Assembly: GCA_905160935.1 (NCBI GenBank)
Contig: CAJHZI010000347.1
Coordinates: 124,001-188,000, forward strand
Direction: 5' to 3'
DNA: 64,000 nt
Origin: Enchytraeus crypticus
Lineage: Eukaryota; Annelida; Clitellata; Enchytraeida; Enchytraeidae
In this document: positions 60,676 through 64,000 of the stretch, one piece after another
Layout: the number at the start of each line of letters is the position of its first letter
Numbering within the stretch: position 1 is the stretch's first letter
Program-made: the position numbers and the translations under genes
Notes under the pieces: generated by a model
What the model was told of the DNA's origin: nothing
What the model saw: only the letters and a program-made list of their open reading frames with translations
Databases searched by the model: none

Positions 60676-61842
60676 GCTTTAGTCTCACATTCACTGTTTA
60701 ATACTAGTAAGTTTGGCAAATTGTTTTATATTAGTCTAAGAACTTCGACTCCTTTTAATCCAACAGAAGTTGTACTAAAATAAATTGTGAAAATTTCTCA
60801 TCGTAATTTACGGGGAAAAAAAACCTATACGGCATTAGATTTCATAGAGGTTACCTGCAGGTTAGGGTCAGTCGCCTGCATATAACAATGCTACAAAAAT
60901 TTCAACAAAATTAATAGATCTCATTCAGAATTCAGCTGAAATACAATATTTTAAATTATGACTCTATTAAGAATTGAAAAGGCAATTCTACTTTTGTGGT
61001 TAGTTTTGCAGGATTTATGTCCGAATCACTGCAATATAGAAATACCGTATCCAGAGCCTGTCGTAAGAGGCGACTAAGTAACAATTAACGGCTCGGCAAT
61101 GCGGAACGACGTCGGAATGGTTACATTTCTCATTTGGGATTATAGTAAACCTTGATAATGGTAAACTTCTCAGTGAACCGGTTGGAGGTCAATTGAGTGC
61201 TCTTAGGCATTTGAACCTGAAAGTATAACAATAAGATTTGACGTCAGTTTCCTAAGAGCATGATGTCTGGGACGTGAATACAGTGAATAGGAATGTTGAA
61301 CTTGCATCTGTCACATTATATGTTGCGAATAAGCAACCTGATTTAATTGCATGATATTTTGAGGTCTCAACGGGTGTTTTGAAACATCCATCCCTTATTC
61401 AGTGAACATATGCAGTAGGTAGTAGTTGGCAGGTAGAGTTTTAGTCTATATTCAATTTTAAAATGGAAGATAATTGCAATTGTAGAAATTAACAGAATAT
61501 ACTTGTAGTAATATAAAAATAATACAAAAATGCTCAAATTAACTCCACTAATGTCGAATACATTTAAAGTTGAAACGACTATTTTATATAAGTGCTAGGG
61601 CAGGTTATAGGTCTCCGAGACTGTTTTACATGTTTTGATCCGTATAGTTGGCACACTCCACGAAAATCAGCAGCTGATAAAATGTATTGATAATCCGATA
61701 ATTCTAAAAACTCTCCTGAAAATTTACTTAATACTTAATAGACTGACCTGGAGTTGAAATCTAGGCTGTCGTTCTCTCATATGAAATTAACTCTCTCTAT
61801 ACTCCTCTGCCAGGGCAGGTCTATGGAATATATTCTTACTGG

Positions 61843-61966
61843 AGGCAGTGGCGATGTCGGTAAGATATTCGACCGCGGATCAGTATGTGCGGGGTTCAAA
61901 TTCTGGGCTCGCCCATCACTGACATTACTTTAGAGTGAGGAAACTGATGTCACCATTAGCTTTTTT
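61843..61966 (+). repeat. SINE-1 copy
   Basis: Plus-strand copy: CAGTGGCGATGTCGGTAAG head, GGGTTCAAATTCTGGGC box B region, then GAGGAAACTGATGTCACC, a diverged tail. Its nearest relative in the window is the copy at 62780-62919 on the other strand, so the two form an inverted pair about 800 bp apart. Confidence 0.82.
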
Positions 61967-62293
61967 ACTGAGAGGTCGTGTAAGAGCTCAGTTGGAGATT
62001 ACCTATTATCAACGAATTGCTCCTGTAACAATGGCTAAGGCTTTATTAAATAAATTTAATATAGCATTTATCTAGGACAAATTTAAATTCTGAGGTCGCT
62101 TGAGGTAATTGACTTTGGCAGCTTCATCTTAGTCACCTCTTACGACACTTGTACTTTATAGTTGGTCAATTCTTTAGCGGCCTGACCATATAAGTCAATG
62201 AAAGCGATGAAGCCACCAGTTTGCTTATACATGTAAGTGCAATTTATGACAGCTAAAACTTACTAAGAGATATATAGTTTAAACTTACTAAGA

Positions 62294-62337
62294 GATAGCT
62301 AAACGGCAGGTCTCTTTGGACCTGCCGTTTAGCTATA
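62294..62337. repeat. Perfect 18-bp hairpin
   Basis: ATAGCTAAACGGCAGGTC and GACCTGCCGTTTAGCTAT pair without a mismatch around the loop TCTTTG. A direct repeat AAACTTACTAAGAGATA flanks it at 62255 and 62280. Confidence 0.9.
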
Positions 62338-62779
62338 GCCTCTCGAGAGAAGTAAGGGATCCTACAATAATTAACATTTTCTTTACTGAATTGTAGAATT
62401 TTATAATTGTTTGATAAACTGAAGGCAGAGTTGTTTATTATCTTAATTTTACTGTGTTCTGTTTTGTCGCAGATTATCTGTTGTAAAACATCATATTTTC
62501 GATAATCTTCCGGCGACAAAAAGCAATCCAGTGATGTTTTCTATAATCCACTGGATTAATCAAAGCATCAAAGATTGACTCAGCTTCTATATACGATAGT
62601 TTGGCCAGAATTTTAGTAAATTAAATTTTAAATTAATTTACTTTCAGGTGATACTCTCTGGTTCTTGCAGAATCTATCACAAAATTGACTAATATTAGAA
62701 AGGAGAGCATTTGAATATCATAGCTCAACGAATTATTCATTAAAATCAGAAATTGAATTGATCATCCCTAAAATAGAAA

Positions 62780-62919
62780 GTAAAGCTGCTAAAGTTAAGG
62801 CTCACGTCAGTTTCCGCACTCGAAAGCGATGTCAGTGACGGGCGAGCCCAGGATTTGAACCCCGCACATACTGATCCGCGGTCGAAAATCTTACCGACAT
62901 CGCCACTGGCTCCAGCCAC
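62780..62919 (-). repeat. SINE-1 copy
   Basis: Complete copy with B box GGTTCAAATCC on the minus strand and tail GAAACTGACGTGAGCC. It keeps the CTGACATCGCTTTCGAGTG core exactly as in the TFG intron copies. Confidence 0.85.
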
Positions 62920-62974
62920 TGGAGTGATAACTAGCACTACAGCCATCAATGTGCGAAATTAAAGCATTATTAGT

Positions 62975-63130
62975 AAGCTAATCGATTATCCATGTTACCG
63001 GTCCAGTGGATGTCTGAACTCTTACTGTCAGATAAGCTCGGTTGAGTTCTATCCACTACTGGATCGATCCCTTGTAGACATCAAAAACGCGAACACTGAC
63101 GCTCTACAGGTTGAGCTATTGGGAATCATT
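62975..63130 (-). repeat. SINE-2-like tail with a different tRNA head
   Basis: The tail matches SINE-2 loosely (GGTCCAGTGGATGTCTGAAC; CTGTCAGATAAGCTCGG). On the minus strand the head begins CCAATAGCTCAACCTGTAG, a good tRNA D-arm/A-box, unlike the TAGCGTAGTGG head of SINE-2. It suggests one tail used with two tRNA heads. Confidence 0.55.
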
Positions 63131-63294
63131 GACTTTTAATTATTTAATATATACGGCCTACGGTAACTAAATTGCTAATTCTAAGTTACGCAAGTCAAGA
63201 GATAATGACTCGAACTTCGATGTCAGTCAGTGATATAACAGCACTTCGGACACCGTATGATCGCTGTGATATCATGATATTGTATCTGATAAAC

Positions 63295-63572
63295 ATTGGG
63301 TAAACAGGATTGTTTTCTCAGGGAATGACGCCCCTGTCCAGTAAATGTTAGTCGAAGCTGAGGAAGATATAGGGAATCCCCTCGTCACAAGCAGAATCTC
63401 CCATGAAAATAGTATATGAGTATAGAAAGAATAAGTATTGCTTGATTATTTAAAGTTCCACTCATATATAGACATGAACAGGATAATGAAAGATAAAGAA
63501 GAGTGGAGGCGCTATATGCCGTGGATCTGCCAGTAGACCATGCACTGAGAGAGAGAGAGAGAGAGAGAGATC
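63295..63572 (+). repeat. Family M, third body type
   Basis: TTCTCAGGGAATGACGCCCC, GAAGCTGAGGAAGATATAGG, TATATAGACATGAACAGGAT, GGATCTGCCAGTAGACCATG, then (GA)n. Same type as 1905-2130. Confidence 0.7.
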
Positions 63573-63714
63573 ATATCAGGATCAGCATCATGTATGATCA
63601 GAAAAGATGACAGGGAGAAACTCAGAGGAGAATAAGATCAGTCAGTGGAAGCTGATTTCTGTTGTTGTATAGATGGTTATGATAATTCTAGCACCACATG
63701 AAATCAGCATCCCT

Positions 63715-64000
63715 GACTGAATGATTATCAGCATTGAATGTATCATATCAACCCTGACTATCATATCAACCCTGACTATCATATCAACCTGACTATCATA
63801 TCAACCCTGATTGTATAACTATAAACCCAGATTGTATGACAGTCAACCTGACTGTATGATTATAAACCCTGACTGTATGATAATAAACACTGATTGTATG
63901 TTTATCAATCCTGACTATAAGATTTTCAACACTGTAAGATTATCAAGCCTGACTGTGTGATTCTCAACACTGATTGTATGATTATTAACACTGATTGTAT
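63715..64000. repeat. Minisatellite running off the window edge
   Basis: Units of TATCATATCAACCCTGACTA drifting into TGATTGTATGATTATAAACC-type units; period near 18-21 bp. The array continues past 64000. Confidence 0.9.

Larger units (their letters stand above)
60680..63290. other. No gene seen, SINEs and hairpin only
   Basis: Between the 29-bp minisatellite and the last family M copy lie two SINE-1 copies, one SINE-2-like copy and the 18-bp hairpin. Fragments of the family M head occur at 61050-61085 and 62130-62185. Confidence 0.55.

Overview
The window is AT-rich, intron-containing animal DNA. Two genuine protein genes are supported, both on the minus strand. The first is a TFG orthologue (seven coding exons, 21980 down to 15856, 441 codons plus stop). 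The second is a RING/B-box/coiled-coil/NHL protein of the TRIM family (two coding exons, 36386 down to 30765, 815 or so codons). Splice phases match at every junction in both models. TFG is a metazoan gene. The density of tRNA-derived SINEs, TA/CT microsatellites and short minisatellites suggests an invertebrate, probably marine. SINE motifs such as GACGTTAA and GTCGTAAGAGGCGACTAA look like repeats I remember from molluscs, but the phylum is not settled by this sequence.

Layout. 1-15855: gene-free, with SINE fragments, minisatellites, long (TA)n tracts and the end of a LINE with a second element abutting it. 15856-21980: TFG, with SINEs and satellites in its introns. 22000-23860: AT-rich upstream flank with a small CpG-containing patch. 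23868-26530: a 5'-truncated L2/CR1-like LINE (minus) with a SINE inside it. 26540-30764: repeats only. 30765-36386: TRIM-NHL gene. 36390-39020: microsatellites, a SINE tail, a fragment of a LINE that seems to carry a restriction-like endonuclease domain, then more SINEs. 39023-44070: mostly unique AT-rich sequence plus a 5S rRNA-derived repeat and a 15-bp minisatellite. 44071-47040: a degenerate RTE-clade (BovB-like) LINE (minus). 47041-64000: no convincing gene; a near-perfect ~660-bp palindrome, about eight minisatellites, and several SINEs.

How it fits together. TFG acts at ER exit sites in COPII transport; the TRIM-NHL protein is a likely RING E3 ubiquitin ligase. They are neighbours, not a functional unit. 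The interesting material is how repeats interact with genes and with each other: a SINE ends about 30 nt from the exon 6 splice acceptor of TFG and may supply its branch point; the exon 5 acceptor of TFG lies in a tandem triplication; and both copies of the endonuclease-bearing LINE sit inside (TTA)n tails left by other retroelements. No retrovirus, LTR element, Polinton, toxin gene, CRISPR array or functional tRNA gene was recognised.
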